DNA of 64,000 nt from Erythrobacter sp. YJ-T3-07 (lineage in GTDB: Bacteria > Pseudomonadota > Alphaproteobacteria > Sphingomonadales > Sphingomonadaceae): contig NZ_JAEAGP010000001.1 in NCBI RefSeq assembly GCF_015999305.1, positions 682,001 through 746,000 on the forward strand, written 5' to 3'. Numbering within the stretch: the stretch's first letter is position 1; every line of letters begins with the position of its first letter. The notes beneath the pieces were generated by a model that had not been told where the DNA came from, did not search any database, and was given only the letters and a program-made list of their open reading frames with translations. The translations under genes and the position numbers were made by a program. This document shows, piece by piece, positions 1 to 10,758 of this stretch.

Positions 1-594
1 CGGCTGGGAATGGATCAGCCCGGCGATGATCGCGCGGTGGTTATACTGCCAGTTGGCGATCTTGAGCCCGGCCTCCTCGCGCGTGGGCGAGCGACGGCCT
101 TCGGCGGCGACCATCAGCCGGCCCTTCAGCACGGTCCCGTCGGCCAGCGTCGCGCTGACGCCATGATCGCCCCGCTCGCGCGCGACCACGTCGACGCCCG
201 CATGCCACGCGATCAGAGGCTCGGCCTTGGCCGCTTCAAACAGCGCGACGCGCAGCTGCCGGTTGGCGAACATGCGGCCGAGCGAGCCCTCGTGCTCCTC
301 CGGAGCGAAGTCGATCCGTCCGGGTTTGAGCTGGTCGGTCACCGCGATCTTCGCGATCGGGCAGCCATACGGCTCGAGCGAGTCGGCCAGGCCGATATTG
401 GTGAACAGGTTCCAGCTGGCGGTGGAGATGGCCGAGGCGCGTCCGTCGAACCCTTCGGCGGTCAGGCTTGCCGGATCGGCACGGTCGACCACATGGCTGG
501 CGATGCCCTTCTTCGCCGCCGCCAGCGCCAGCGTCATGCCGACGAGGCCGCCGCCGAGGATCAGGAGATCGCGCGTGTCTGAAGGTTGGGGCAT
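1..594 (-). CDS. UbiH/Coq6-family FAD-dependent monooxygenase, partial (5' part only)
   Basis: The gene starts at an ATG at 594 and runs off the left edge, so only the N-terminal 198 residues are visible. A dinucleotide-binding GGGLVG at residues 14-19, the DGRASAIS stretch at 50-57 and AEGRRSPTR near 164-172 are typical of the UbiH/UbiF/VisC/Coq6 flavoprotein hydroxylases that hydroxylate the ubiquinone ring. These act at the inner face of the cytoplasmic membrane. It is divergent from dsbD with a 54-bp gap that must hold both promoters. Which ring position is hydroxylated cannot be told from the N-terminal half. The family call is firm; the exact ubi gene is not. Confidence 0.85.
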   Translation of the reverse strand, partial: MPQPSDTRDLLILGGGLVGMTLALAAAKKGIASHVVDRADPASLTAEGFDGRASAISTASWNLFTNIGLADSLEPYGCPIAKIAVTDQLKPGRIDFAPEEHEGSLGRMFANRQLRVALFEAAKAEPLIAWHAGVDVVARERGDHGVSATLADGTVLKGRLMVAAEGRRSPTREEAGLKIANWQYNHRAIIAGLIHSQP

Positions 595-648
595 GGCTGG
601 GCGCTCGCTCGCTTGTCTTGGGGTTGCGACAGCCCTAGGCCGCTGGCG

Positions 649-2715
649 ATGACCTCCGCAAGCCTCCCCGTGGTTCGCCGTGTGTTCGCAGCCCTTGTCG
701 CGCTGCTCGCTGCGGTGCTGCTGCTGCCGGTTACGGCGCAGGCACAGGACGCCAATATCGCCGCGCGCTTGCTGGTCGAAGGGCCGGTGGCCAAGGGTGG
801 CGAGACGCGGATCGCAATCGAGTTCTCACCCAAGTCCGCTGAATGGCACGGCTACTGGTCCAATCCCGGCGACGCGGGGCTGGGGATGCAGGTCGAGTGG
901 GATTTGCCCGCGGGCGTCACCATCGGCGACTTCCACTATCCCCCGCCCCAGACGCTGCTGATCGGCGGCTTGATGAACCACGTGTTCGAAGGCGATTACG
1001 CGGTCGTCGCGCCACTGCGCGTCGCATCGGACGCGGCGGTGGATGGCCCGTTCGAACTGATCGGCAAGGCCTTCTACCTCGCATGCACCGACAAAATCTG
1101 TGTCCCGCAGGAGGCGCGTTTGCGCGCGGTGGTCGGGTTCGGCGCGGGTGAACAGGATTCGCGCTTCGCCGCATTCCAGAGCGCGCTTGCCGCCCCGCTC
1201 GATCAACCGGCACGTTTCACGGTGGAGGGCGATAACCTGCGGATCGCGATTCCCCTGCCTGCCAGCCTCGATGTCGGCGCCCCGCATGTCTTCGTGGGGA
1301 CGCGCGAACTGGTCCGCTACGCGGCGCCGCAGCGCTTTGCGCGCGCGGGCGATGTGCTGGTGGCGGAGATTCCGCTCGCCGAGGGGGTGGCCATGCCCGC
1401 GAGCCTTTCGGGGATCGTGAGGCTGGGCGATGGCACCGGGCTCCAGTTCGAAGGCGCGCCGGGCACGGTGCCGACCGGGGGCGAGCCGATCCGCATGGGC
1501 AGCGACCTGCCGCCATGGTGGGCGCTGCTGGGCGCGGCGCTGCTGGGCGGGCTGATCCTCAACATCATGCCCTGCGTGTTTCCGATCCTCAGCCTCAAGG
1601 CGCTGTCGCTGGCCAAGGCGGGCGGGTCGGAAGCGTCGGCGCGCAAGGACGCGCTGGCCTATACCGCAGGCGTGGTGCTCGCCTGCCTTGCGCTGGGCGG
1701 GCTGCTGCTGGTGCTGCGCGCGAGCGGAGAGGCGGTCGGCTGGGCGTTCCAGTTGCAGGAGCCGGGCGTGGTGGTGGCGCTGTTCCTGCTGGCCGTGGCG
1801 CTGACCGCGAACTTCCTCGGCGCGTTCGAGATTCCCGGAATGGCGATCACCGGCGGCGGAGCGAGCGGGCGCGGCTCCTTCGCGACCGGACTGCTGGCGG
1901 CCTTCGTCGCGACACCCTGCACAGGCCCGTTCATGGCGGCGGCGCTGGGCGCGGCGCTGGTGCTGCCGTGGCCGCTCGCGCTCGGCCTGTTCGCCGCGCT
2001 GGGGCTGGGGATCGCGCTGCCGTTCCTGCTGGTCGGCTTCGTGCCTGCGATCCGCCGGCGGCTGCCGAAGCCCGGCAAATGGATGGAGACCTTCCGCCGC
2101 TGGATGGCGCTGCCGATGGGGCTGACCGCGCTCGCGCTCGGCTGGCTGGTCTGGCGGATCGGCGGCTGGAACTGGCTGGCGATTGTCGTCACTCTGGGCG
2201 CTCTGGTGGTCGCGATGCTCGTCCAGGCGGGACGCGCCCAACGCGCCTCGCGCCCCGCGCTGCTCTACGGCCTGTCGCTCGCCGCGACCGCCGCGTTCGC
2301 GCTGCTCGTGATCCCCGAGCCGACCCCGCCCGCCGCGCAGGCCGACATGCTCGACAGCCAGCCCTTCAGTGAGGCCGCGCTGGCCAAGGCGCGCGCGGAG
2401 AACCGCCCGGTTTTCCTCTATTTCACCGCCGACTGGTGCCTGACCTGCAAGGTGAACGAGAGCGTCGCGATCGAGACGGAGGCGAGCGCGCAGGCGCTGG
2501 ACGGTGCCGATGCGGCGGTGTTGCGCGGCGACTGGACCCGGCGCGATCCCGCGATCACCGCGTTCCTGACGCAGCAGGGCGTGGCGGGTGTGCCGCTTTA
2601 CCTGTGGTATGCGCCGGGCGCGAACGCACCGCAGCGCCTGCCGCAGGTGCTTACTCCGCAGGTTCTTCCGGAACTGGCGACTGCTTCCGCGCAGCCAGAC
2701 GACAGCTCTCGATAA
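649..2715 (+). CDS. dsbD: Thiol:disulfide interchange protein DsbD (ScsB-like three-domain form)
   Basis: A 688-residue inner-membrane electron-transfer protein that passes reducing power from cytoplasmic thioredoxin to periplasmic proteins. The start at 649 gives a clean signal peptide ending in VTAQAQ; an upstream in-frame ATG at 586 would add a non-signal extension and overlap the divergent gene. Three redox units are visible: a periplasmic N-domain with Cys146 and Cys151 in CTDKIC, a multi-helix membrane domain with Cys309 in NIMPCVFP and Cys424 in VATPCTGPF, and a C-terminal thioredoxin-like domain with WCLTC (Cys597, Cys600). All six expected cysteines are present, so the relay should be intact. 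The 3' end overlaps the convergent lipoprotein gene by 65 bp. Confidence 0.93.
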   Translation: MTSASLPVVRRVFAALVALLAAVLLLPVTAQAQDANIAARLLVEGPVAKGGETRIAIEFSPKSAEWHGYWSNPGDAGLGMQVEWDLPAGVTIGDFHYPPPQTLLIGGLMNHVFEGDYAVVAPLRVASDAAVDGPFELIGKAFYLACTDKICVPQEARLRAVVGFGAGEQDSRFAAFQSALAAPLDQPARFTVEGDNLRIAIPLPASLDVGAPHVFVGTRELVRYAAPQRFARAGDVLVAEIPLAEGVAMPASLSGIVRLGDGTGLQFEGAPGTVPTGGEPIRMGSDLPPWWALLGAALLGGLILNIMPCVFPILSLKALSLAKAGGSEASARKDALAYTAGVVLACLALGGLLLVLRASGEAVGWAFQLQEPGVVVALFLLAVALTANFLGAFEIPGMAITGGGASGRGSFATGLLAAFVATPCTGPFMAAALGAALVLPWPLALGLFAALGLGIALPFLLVGFVPAIRRRLPKPGKWMETFRRWMALPMGLTALALGWLVWRIGGWNWLAIVVTLGALVVAMLVQAGRAQRASRPALLYGLSLAATAAFALLVIPEPTPPAAQADMLDSQPFSEAALAKARAENRPVFLYFTADWCLTCKVNESVAIETEASAQALDGADAAVLRGDWTRRDPAITAFLTQQGVAGVPLYLWYAPGANAPQRLPQVLTPQVLPELATASAQPDDSSR

Positions 2716-3217
2716 GGTTGCGCGGCGCATCGCTGGCGTTGAGCGCCAGCGTGCCCGCCCCCGGAATGGTCAGCTCCACCCTGCGCAGGCCGGTCAGCAC
2801 GTCGAGCTTTTCCGACGTGAGCGGGATCGTCCCCTCCCACAGGAAGGCGCGGCCATTATCGATCGCATCGACGGCAAAGCGTTCCTTGTGGCCATTGCCG
2901 ACCATCGCCATGAGCGCCTGCGCACCCTCGTCCGCCCGCACGAAACGGGTCACCCGCAGCGATGGCGTTTCGCCTTCCATCTCGCACGCGATCGCGGCGA
3001 AGGGCTGCTGGCCGGGAATGCCGTAGAGCAGGCGCAGAGGCGTCTGGCTGGGCGCCCACACCGCGCCTTGCGCATCGGGCGAGGCCTGCGGCTCGCTGGC
3101 GAAGCTTTCCGGCTCGGGTGGATCGTTGCGCTCTTCGTAGTGCTCGGCCGCAGGCGGCTGGCACGCCGCCAGCGCGAGCGGCAGCGCGACGAACAGGGCG
3201 AGGGTGCGACGCTCCAT
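2651..3217 (-). CDS. Putative lipoprotein of unknown function
   Basis: A 188-residue protein with an N-terminal signal and lipobox LALAAC (lipidated Cys19), followed by an acidic, proline-rich linker and a compact domain rich in beta-forming residues with two Cys (in IACEME and ESCRLA). I do not recognise a named family. Its ATG overlaps the TGA of the upstream S10 peptidase by one base (TGATG), so the two are translationally coupled and the product probably works in the periplasm alongside that peptidase. It is convergent with and overlaps dsbD. Confidence 0.75.
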   Translation of the reverse strand: MERRTLALFVALPLALAACQPPAAEHYEERNDPPEPESFASEPQASPDAQGAVWAPSQTPLRLLYGIPGQQPFAAIACEMEGETPSLRVTRFVRADEGAQALMAMVGNGHKERFAVDAIDNGRAFLWEGTIPLTSEKLDVLTGLRRVELTIPGAGTLALNASDAPRNLIESCRLAARKQSPVPEEPAE

Positions 3218-4728
3218 CAGCGGGCGCGAATGAAGGCGCGGATGTCGCGCGACAGCTTCGCCCGGTCCTCGTCGCGAATATACATCATGTGCCCTGCATC
3301 ATAGTAATGGAACTCGACACGGTCCTGCGGGATGCCCACGCGGTTCAATGAATATTCCGCGCCAAAGAAGGGCGTGGCGAAATCGTACCAGCCCTGACCG
3401 ACGAAGGTGCGCAGCTGCGAATTCTGGCGCATCGCATCGCCGATGAACGGCGCGACGTTGAGATAAGCTCCGCGGCCCCGGCCCGACAGACTCCAGTCCC
3501 AGTAGCGCCCCGGATCGCTGCCGATCGCCTGATATTCGCGGTCCGTCTCGAACCCCAGCGTGTCGCGCGCCCAGGAATTGATCGCGGCGGTATAGCCCCC
3601 ATCGATGCCGTAGAAGCTGGGGTCGTTGTCCGGGTATTCGCCGGCATTGTCGTAATCCGTGCCGGTATAGCGGCTGTCGAGCCGGCCGATGGTCAGCCCC
3701 CGGTCGCGCAGCAGCTCCTTGTAGAAACGCTGGTCGGTCACCCGCAGCTCCGCCTGGTCGAGGAACGTCTCGGATAGGCCGGTAAGGCGGGAGAGCTGCG
3801 CGCGCACGCTCGCGCGTTCGGCGGCGGGCAGGTCCTGCCCCTTCATCAGCGCGGTGGCGTAGGGGCCGATCGCGAACTGCCGTGCTTCCTCGGCGATCGC
3901 CTCTACCGACGGGGCCTGCGCCTTGCCGTGGTAGTAGGCGGCGGTCGCCATATTAGGTAGCGCCATCACGTAAGCCATCTCGTTGCCCGGCGTCGGCTCG
4001 CGCGCGGCGAAATCGAGGATGGTGGAGATCAGGATCAGCCCGTTGAGCCCGACGTCGTTGTAGGTCGCGCCCTCCAGCTCGCGCACGACCATCGCGGTGC
4101 GGGTGGTGCCGTAGCTTTCGCCGCCGAGATATTTGGGGCTGTTCCAGCGCCCATTGTCGTTGATCCAGCGGCGGATCACGGTGGCGACTGCGCGCGCGTC
4201 CTGCTCCAGCCCGTAATATTTCTCCGGGTCGGTGCCTTTCGTCAGATAGCTGAAGCCCGTGCCCGGCGGATCGATGAACACGAGGTCCGCGACGTCGAGC
4301 AGCGAGTCCGGATTGTCGAGGATCGGGTAGGGCGGCGCACCATCGTCGCGCGCGTCGCTGGGAATCGCCACCCGCTTCGGCCCGAACGCGCCCATCTGCA
4401 GCCACACCGAGCCCGAGCCGGGCCCGCCGTTATAGATGAAGAACACCGGCCGCGAGGTATCGCGCGGGTTCTTCACGTAGCTGGTGGTGACGATCACCGC
4501 CTCTGCCTTGCCATCGTCGTTGGCCAGCACGTGCTCGGCAATGGTTGCGGTGTAGCCGATTCGCTGCCCGCCGAACGTGCCGCTGAGGTCGCGGGTGCGG
4601 ACCTGCGGCTCAATGCTCGGCGCTTCGGACTTCGCGGCTTCTGCCTTGTCCTGCGCGATGGCGATGGTGGGAAGGGCGGCTGCCAGCGCGGCTGCGGCGG
4701 CAAGATTGCTGAACGTGCGAAGGATCAT
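3217..4728 (-). CDS. Exported S10-family serine carboxypeptidase-like peptidase
   Basis: A 503-residue protein with a signal peptide ending near AIAQDK. The start at 4728 is preferred over 4752 because it puts the signal sequence at the N-terminus. The S10 catalytic triad is complete: Ser205 in GESYGT, Asp449 in GWYDFATPF and His480 in DAGHMMY. The oxyanion region GGPGSGS is also present. S10 enzymes remove C-terminal residues from peptides; this one is probably periplasmic or secreted and serves peptide scavenging. It is followed directly by a one-base-overlapping lipoprotein gene. Confidence 0.9.
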   Translation of the reverse strand: MILRTFSNLAAAAALAAALPTIAIAQDKAEAAKSEAPSIEPQVRTRDLSGTFGGQRIGYTATIAEHVLANDDGKAEAVIVTTSYVKNPRDTSRPVFFIYNGGPGSGSVWLQMGAFGPKRVAIPSDARDDGAPPYPILDNPDSLLDVADLVFIDPPGTGFSYLTKGTDPEKYYGLEQDARAVATVIRRWINDNGRWNSPKYLGGESYGTTRTAMVVRELEGATYNDVGLNGLILISTILDFAAREPTPGNEMAYVMALPNMATAAYYHGKAQAPSVEAIAEEARQFAIGPYATALMKGQDLPAAERASVRAQLSRLTGLSETFLDQAELRVTDQRFYKELLRDRGLTIGRLDSRYTGTDYDNAGEYPDNDPSFYGIDGGYTAAINSWARDTLGFETDREYQAIGSDPGRYWDWSLSGRGRGAYLNVAPFIGDAMRQNSQLRTFVGQGWYDFATPFFGAEYSLNRVGIPQDRVEFHYYDAGHMMYIRDEDRAKLSRDIRAFIRAR

Positions 4729-4788
4729 GGCGGCGCTATGCCAGCCCTTCACGCACGCGTAAATCCACCTGCGGTCAGCCTATGGCTG

Positions 4789-5319
4789 CTATGCGCAGGC
4801 TTCGATCCGCTGGAGCCGCATCGCGAAATCGCCATCGATCCCGTCGGCGATGATCAGCCCGACACTGTGCGCATCCTGCGTTGCGAAGGCGGGCGCGTCG
4901 ACCTGCTGCCCGAACAGCGAGGTTTCCAAGTGTGCAAGATCGATCACCGCGACGGACCACTCCCCGGCGCTTTCCCCGGGCGTCAGGGCCGCACGGTAGG
5001 CAATACGCCGCCCGCGCTCCCTCGCATCGGAACGCAGCGTCACCTCGTAGGTGCGGTCATCGCCCGAATAGACGATCCGCAGCGTCCGCGCCCCGGCCAT
5101 GGCGCCTTCGGGCAAGGTTCGCCGCAGCGAGGTGAACCCGCCGCCATTGGTGTTGATGGTGCCGGTGAAGGAAAGCGCGTCGCCGACCTGCTCGATATGG
5201 CCCTTGGAGAGGCCACCCATCACCCCGTCGTTGACGACCTCCCATCGTGCGAACTCTTCAGGATCGCTGAAGTCGAGCAGCGTGCGGCAGGTGCCGGGTT
5301 CGATGGCGGCGATGTTCAT
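4789..5319 (-). CDS. CIA30-family (complex I intermediate-associated protein 30-like) protein
   Basis: A 176-residue protein with the CIA30 signature features: FARWEVVNDGVMGGLSKG near the N-terminus, then FTGTINTNGGGFTSLR and a galactose-binding-like beta-sandwich pattern. Mitochondrial CIA30 (NDUFAF1) assists assembly of respiratory complex I; the bacterial members have no established role. No signal peptide is evident in the chosen reading (MNIAAIEPG). It lies between the S10 peptidase gene and higA on the same strand, separated from each by short gaps, with no sign of coupling. Confidence 0.85.
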   Translation of the reverse strand: MNIAAIEPGTCRTLLDFSDPEEFARWEVVNDGVMGGLSKGHIEQVGDALSFTGTINTNGGGFTSLRRTLPEGAMAGARTLRIVYSGDDRTYEVTLRSDARERGRRIAYRAALTPGESAGEWSVAVIDLAHLETSLFGQQVDAPAFATQDAHSVGLIIADGIDGDFAMRLQRIEACA

Positions 5320-5339
5320 GGCGAGGGTTGCGAGGAGTA

Positions 5340-5660
5340 TCAGGCTGCGCGCGGCGTGATGCGGTCGAGCGCATCGCCGTTCGTGCGCCGCTCTTCCTCC
5401 AGATCGTAGTCTATCTGCAGGCCGAGGAAGAAGCCTTCGCTGACCCCGAAGTAGCGCGCTAGCCGCAAGTCGGCTTCCGCATCGACTGCCGCGTTTTCGG
5501 AAAGCAACGCCTCGATCCGCTCTTTCGAAAGGCCGGTGCCGATCGCCGTTTCGCCCACCGGAATTTCGGTGCCGATCAGGAAATCCTCGCGCAGGATCGC
5601 GCCCGGATGGACGTTGTCCAGCAGGTCGTCATCCCTTGTGGTAGTCCTCGATGCGGACAT
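5340..5660 (-). CDS. higA: HigA-family antitoxin (XRE HTH)
   Basis: A 106-residue protein with the HigA N-terminal signature VHPGAILREDFL, an XRE-type helix-turn-helix (VGETAIGTGLSKERIEALL) and the closing segment RLARYFGVSEGFFLGLQ typical of HigA antitoxins. It should bind the partner toxin and repress the operon. The ATG at 5660 lies inside the toxin gene, giving a 32-bp overlap, and no other start fits better. Toxin-first order is the hallmark of higBA. Confidence 0.9.
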   Translation of the reverse strand: MSASRTTTRDDDLLDNVHPGAILREDFLIGTEIPVGETAIGTGLSKERIEALLSENAAVDAEADLRLARYFGVSEGFFLGLQIDYDLEEERRTNGDALDRITPRAA

Positions 5661-5916
5661 CGTGCGCGTCTCCTTCGGACCAGCGGAAGGTCACCCGCCA
5701 CTGGTCATTGATCCGCACACTATATCGCGAAGGTGTAAAGCCTTTCAACTTCTCGAAGCGATTGCCGCCCGGAATGCGCATATCGTCGAGCTTCGATGCA
5801 CGATTAAGCTGACGCAGCTTTCGCCGCGCGGTGTTCTGGATGTCCGGCGGCAATATGCGGCTTCGCCGTCCGCGAAAGACGCTTTCGGTTTCGGCATCGG
5901 CGAAGGACTGGATCAT
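5629..5916 (-). CDS. higB: HigB-family toxin (RelE-like mRNA interferase)
   Basis: A 95-residue protein matching the HigB/RelE plasmid-maintenance toxin pattern: MIQSFADAETESVFRG at the start, RKLRQLNRA in the middle, RIPGGNRFEKLKG and a C-terminal YSVRINDQWRVTFRW strand pair. The basic residues and the terminal strand are those used by this family to cut mRNA on the ribosome. It is the first gene of the pair and overlaps higA. It sits next to a dispersed repeat, consistent with an accessory insertion, though base composition is not strikingly different. Confidence 0.9.
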   Translation of the reverse strand: MIQSFADAETESVFRGRRSRILPPDIQNTARRKLRQLNRASKLDDMRIPGGNRFEKLKGFTPSRYSVRINDQWRVTFRWSEGDAHDVRIEDYHKG

Positions 5917-6040
5917 GGCTGCACCGGCTGGCTTGTAATGATCTGTTTGAGCGTATTGCGTCCACTGCCTGAAGTTAAAGATCTGAAAGATGACGAACCA
6001 GCGCCCAGCGCCTGAACTCGCACGCTTCGTCCCGCTCGAT

Positions 6041-6132
6041 CGTCACCCCGAACTTGTTTCGGGGTCCAGTCTTCGGTTTTCGACGTGCGGACCAGGCGGA
6101 GGGCTGGATGCTGAAACGAGTTCAGCATGACG
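6041..6132. repeat. Dispersed intergenic palindromic repeat (two-armed)
   Basis: One arm is CGTCACCCCGAACTTGTTTC followed by GGGGTCCAG; about 50 bases later comes GGATGCTGAAACGAGTTCAG then CATGACGG. Each arm can fold on itself. Repeats of this style are common between genes in sphingomonads and give rise to spurious short ORF calls. It is the first of several repeat families in this window and occupies part of the 496-bp gap between higB and uvrB. Confidence 0.8.
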
Positions 6133-6148
6133 GAGGAGTGAAGGGCGG

Positions 6149-6256
6149 TCATTTCTTATCGCCGAGCGACTTGCCGATCTGGATGCCCGCAAAGGCGAAG
6201 ACGCCCGCGAGCATGATGATAGCGACGATCAGGGAGACGATTTCGAAGGGGGTCAT
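6149..6256 (-). CDS. 35-residue single-pass membrane protein
   Basis: A small ORF with ATG at 6256, a GAGG ribosome-binding site about 7 bases upstream and a TGA at 6149-6151. The product starts MTPFEIVSLIVAIIML, continues AGVFAFAGIQIG and ends KSLGDKK: one hydrophobic helix with a short charged C-tail. The third-position pattern and the good ribosome-binding site favour a real gene. It lies alone between higBA and uvrB. I do not recognise a family. Confidence 0.7.
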   Translation of the reverse strand: MTPFEIVSLIVAIIMLAGVFAFAGIQIGKSLGDKK

Positions 6257-6412
6257 GGCTGCCTCGATTTGAATGCAGCCAACCAATCAGAGCGAAATTC
6301 CAGCCACGTCCAGTGCGCCAAAATCGCTTTCCACACAGAAAAAAATGGAATCGTTTAAAATCAGAACTTTGTCGATTCCGACTTCGATAGCCTCACGTGA
6401 CTCGCCAATACC

Positions 6413-8590
<2,178 letters not shown>

Positions 8591-8711
8591 GGCGTCCATA
8601 TTGGCGCATCGCACGCCCGTCGCAATGGCAGTTGTCGGCTCGGGGCCCGCAGCTTAGGATCGCGGCATCACGGACCAAGGTCCGGCAACATGCTTTCTGG
8701 GGAGAAACATC

Positions 8712-9275
8712 ATGCGCACCCTTCTTGCTGCTTCCGCCTGTCTTGCCCTGCTGGCCGCCTGTTCGGATGGCGCGAGCGATACGCCGGGCAGTGCCGACGC
8801 CAATGGCGACGGCGACATCAGCAGCGAGGAAGTGGCTGCCGAGGTCGCCTCCGCAGGTGATGCGATCACCATGCGCCCCGGGCAGTGGGAGAACACCATC
8901 GAGTTCACCGAATTCGACATTCCCGGCGTCCCGGCCAATGTGAAGGACATGATGGCCAAGCAGATGGGCAGTTCGGTGACGACGAAATCCTGCCTGACGC
9001 AGGAAGATGCGGACCGTCCCAACGCAGGCTTCTTCGGCGGCGACAAGAACGAGAACTGCACCTACGATACGTTCGACCACTCGGGTGGCAAGCTGACCCT
9101 GCGGATGACCTGCAAGACCGATGATGGCGGCACCGCCAAGGTCGCGATGGATGGGGCCTTCGGGGACGAGAGCTTCACGCTGACCATGGACCATCGGATC
9201 AGCGGAACCCAGGCGGGCGACGTCACGATGAAGGGCAAGGTGACGGGCAAGCGGATCGGCGATTGCCCGGCCTAG
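8712..9275 (+). CDS. DUF3617-domain lipoprotein with an EF-hand-like loop
   Basis: A 187-residue lipoprotein, lipobox LLAAC with Cys17, preceded by a strong GGGGAGAA ribosome-binding site. Just after the lipid anchor is DANGDGDISSEE (residues 29-40), which matches the 12-position calcium-binding EF-hand loop at every ligand position. The rest is a DUF3617 domain: RPGQWENTIEF, a CLTQEDA motif, a CTYDTF cysteine and a closing KRIGDCPA, four conserved Cys probably forming two disulfides. DUF3617 proteins are periplasmic and of unknown role. It is followed 52 bp later by a paralogue. Confidence 0.88.
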   Translation: MRTLLAASACLALLAACSDGASDTPGSADANGDGDISSEEVAAEVASAGDAITMRPGQWENTIEFTEFDIPGVPANVKDMMAKQMGSSVTTKSCLTQEDADRPNAGFFGGDKNENCTYDTFDHSGGKLTLRMTCKTDDGGTAKVAMDGAFGDESFTLTMDHRISGTQAGDVTMKGKVTGKRIGDCPA

Positions 9276-9327
9276 TCACGCCGCCCGCCCTCTCTCCAAC
9301 CCGACAAGCAAGCAATAAAGGCACCCC

Positions 9328-9846
9328 ATGACCACGCGCGTTATACCCTGGGGCGGCATCGTCGCGCTCCTGACCCTGTCCTTTGCGCTGGGTCTGGGGG
9401 GCTGCGGGGAATCGCTCTACGACAAGGACGAGGCTCCGCCCGAAAAAGTGGAGGGCGATGTCGTCCTCCAGCCCGGTCTGTACCGCATGCAGGTCAGCAT
9501 CGGCGGGGCGGGCGGCGAAGCCTCGGGCAGCCAGTTCGCCGACGACACGACGTGCCTGACGCAGGCGGATGTCGCGGGTGGTTACCGTGAGATGCTGCTC
9601 GACATGCAGGGACGCGATGCTTGCCGCTTCGATAGCTACGATCTGCAGGATGGTACGCTGAACGCGGTGATGACCTGCAAGGGCGACCAGTTCCAGCCCG
9701 AGACAGAGGCTCGGATCGAGGGCACGCTGAGCGAGACGGCGACCGACCTGAGGATGACCGTCGCCGGGTTCGAAGGCGGCAAGGGTGGTATCGACATGCG
9801 CGTGACGAGCGAGCGGATCGGCGAGTGCCCCGACGAGACGAAATAG
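9328..9846 (+). CDS. DUF3617-domain lipoprotein, paralogue of the preceding gene
   Basis: A 172-residue lipoprotein with lipobox LGLGGC (Cys26). It shares the DUF3617 plan of its neighbour: LQPGLYRMQVSI, CLTQADV, a CRFDSYDL cysteine, VMTCKGD and a closing SERIGECPDE. The EF-hand-like loop of the neighbour is absent. The two genes are tandem duplicates on the same strand and probably co-transcribed. Function unknown. Confidence 0.85.
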   Translation: MTTRVIPWGGIVALLTLSFALGLGGCGESLYDKDEAPPEKVEGDVVLQPGLYRMQVSIGGAGGEASGSQFADDTTCLTQADVAGGYREMLLDMQGRDACRFDSYDLQDGTLNAVMTCKGDQFQPETEARIEGTLSETATDLRMTVAGFEGGKGGIDMRVTSERIGECPDETK

Positions 9847-9856
9847 GCGCGTATCA

Positions 9857-9877
9857 CCTATGCGCCCCGCGCATAGG
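9857..9877 (+). terminator. Hairpin after the DUF3617 pair
   Basis: A perfect 8-bp inverted repeat, CCTATGCG and CGCATAGG, with a 5-base loop, 10 bases after the second DUF3617 stop. There is no T-run after it, so it is either a weak terminator, an mRNA-stabilising hairpin, or a regulatory site for the next gene. Confidence 0.4.
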
Positions 9878-9930
9878 ACCTGTGTCGACCGCTTCGTGAA
9901 ACTCTAAGCCTCCTGCCGCATTATGAAGGC

Positions 9931-10758
9931 ATGCGAGGCTTTTTCAGGATACCACAGGCCACCGCTCAGCCAGCACCCAGCACCGGCGTGTACGGGTTCA
10001 CCGCGCTCGCCGACAGCGAGTGGGCGCGCCGTATCGAACTTGCCAGCGAACCCGATCCCGACGGTTCCACCGGCCCGCGCCTGTGGCTGTTGTTGCGCGA
10101 GCTTGGCTACATGATCGAACCCGTGCGCCGCCTTTACCGCAGCCTGTTCAAACCGTTCCGGATCGCCAAGGCGCAAACCCCGCGGATGGTGATGGTGCTG
10201 CCCGGTTTCGGGACCAACCCGATCAAGATGCGCTATTTTGCGCGGCGACTGGAAGACGCGGGCCATACGGTCAAGCGCTGGGGCTGTGGCTATAACTGGG
10301 GCTTTTCGGAAGAGCTGTTCAGCCAGCTGGAAAACCGCCTGCTCGACCTGCACAAGCGGGCGGGCGCGCCGGTGGTGCTGGTCGGCTGGAGCCTCGGCGG
10401 GCTCTACGCGCGCGAACTGGCCAAGCGTCAGCCCAATGCGGTGGCGAAGGTGATTTCGATGGGCTCGCCCTTTTCGGGCAATCTGCGCGCGAACAATGTG
10501 TGGCGGATCTATCAGGCGGTTGCCGGCCACCGGATCGCCGATGTGAAGATCGCCGCGCAGCTTTCGCGCAAACCCCCGGTCGAAACCGTGGCGCTGTGGA
10601 GCCCGCGCGATGGGGCGATCAGCCCGCGCTCGGCCGCCGGCTACCCGGGCGAGCGCGACCGGGCGGTGGCATTGCGCTGCAGCCACATGGGCTTTTCTTA
10701 TTCACCCGAGGCGATCCGTGCGGTCGCCCGCGAGATAGACTGGGCCGACGAGAACTGA
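9931..10758 (+). CDS. Alpha/beta hydrolase (lipase/esterase-like)
   Basis: A 275-residue cytoplasmic-looking protein with the nucleophile elbow GWSLGG (Ser154) and an upstream oxyanion segment VMVLPGFGTNP. A candidate acid lies in WSPRDGAISP and a candidate catalytic His in CSHMGFSYSP near the C-terminus. The arrangement resembles PGAP1/lipase-like hydrolases, but the substrate cannot be predicted. Its stop abuts the convergent extensin-like gene with no gap. Confidence 0.8.
   Translation: MRGFFRIPQATAQPAPSTGVYGFTALADSEWARRIELASEPDPDGSTGPRLWLLLRELGYMIEPVRRLYRSLFKPFRIAKAQTPRMVMVLPGFGTNPIKMRYFARRLEDAGHTVKRWGCGYNWGFSEELFSQLENRLLDLHKRAGAPVVLVGWSLGGLYARELAKRQPNAVAKVISMGSPFSGNLRANNVWRIYQAVAGHRIADVKIAAQLSRKPPVETVALWSPRDGAISPRSAAGYPGERDRAVALRCSHMGFSYSPEAIRAVAREIDWADEN

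Noticed and set aside
826..2730. 634-residue open frame antisense to dsbD, and similar long frames such as 6644-8860 (+), 19733-21289 (+) and 21521-24253 (-)
   Set aside because: They lie opposite clear genes, have Arg/Ala/Gly-rich composition typical of antisense frames in GC-rich DNA, and lack domains or ribosome-binding sites.
5913..6152. 79-residue frame containing VMLNSFQHP
   Set aside because: It is the translation of a dispersed intergenic repeat, a well-known source of false gene calls.
8591..8711. LexA box in front of uvrB
   Set aside because: No GTTC-N7-GTTC or close variant is present in the gap.
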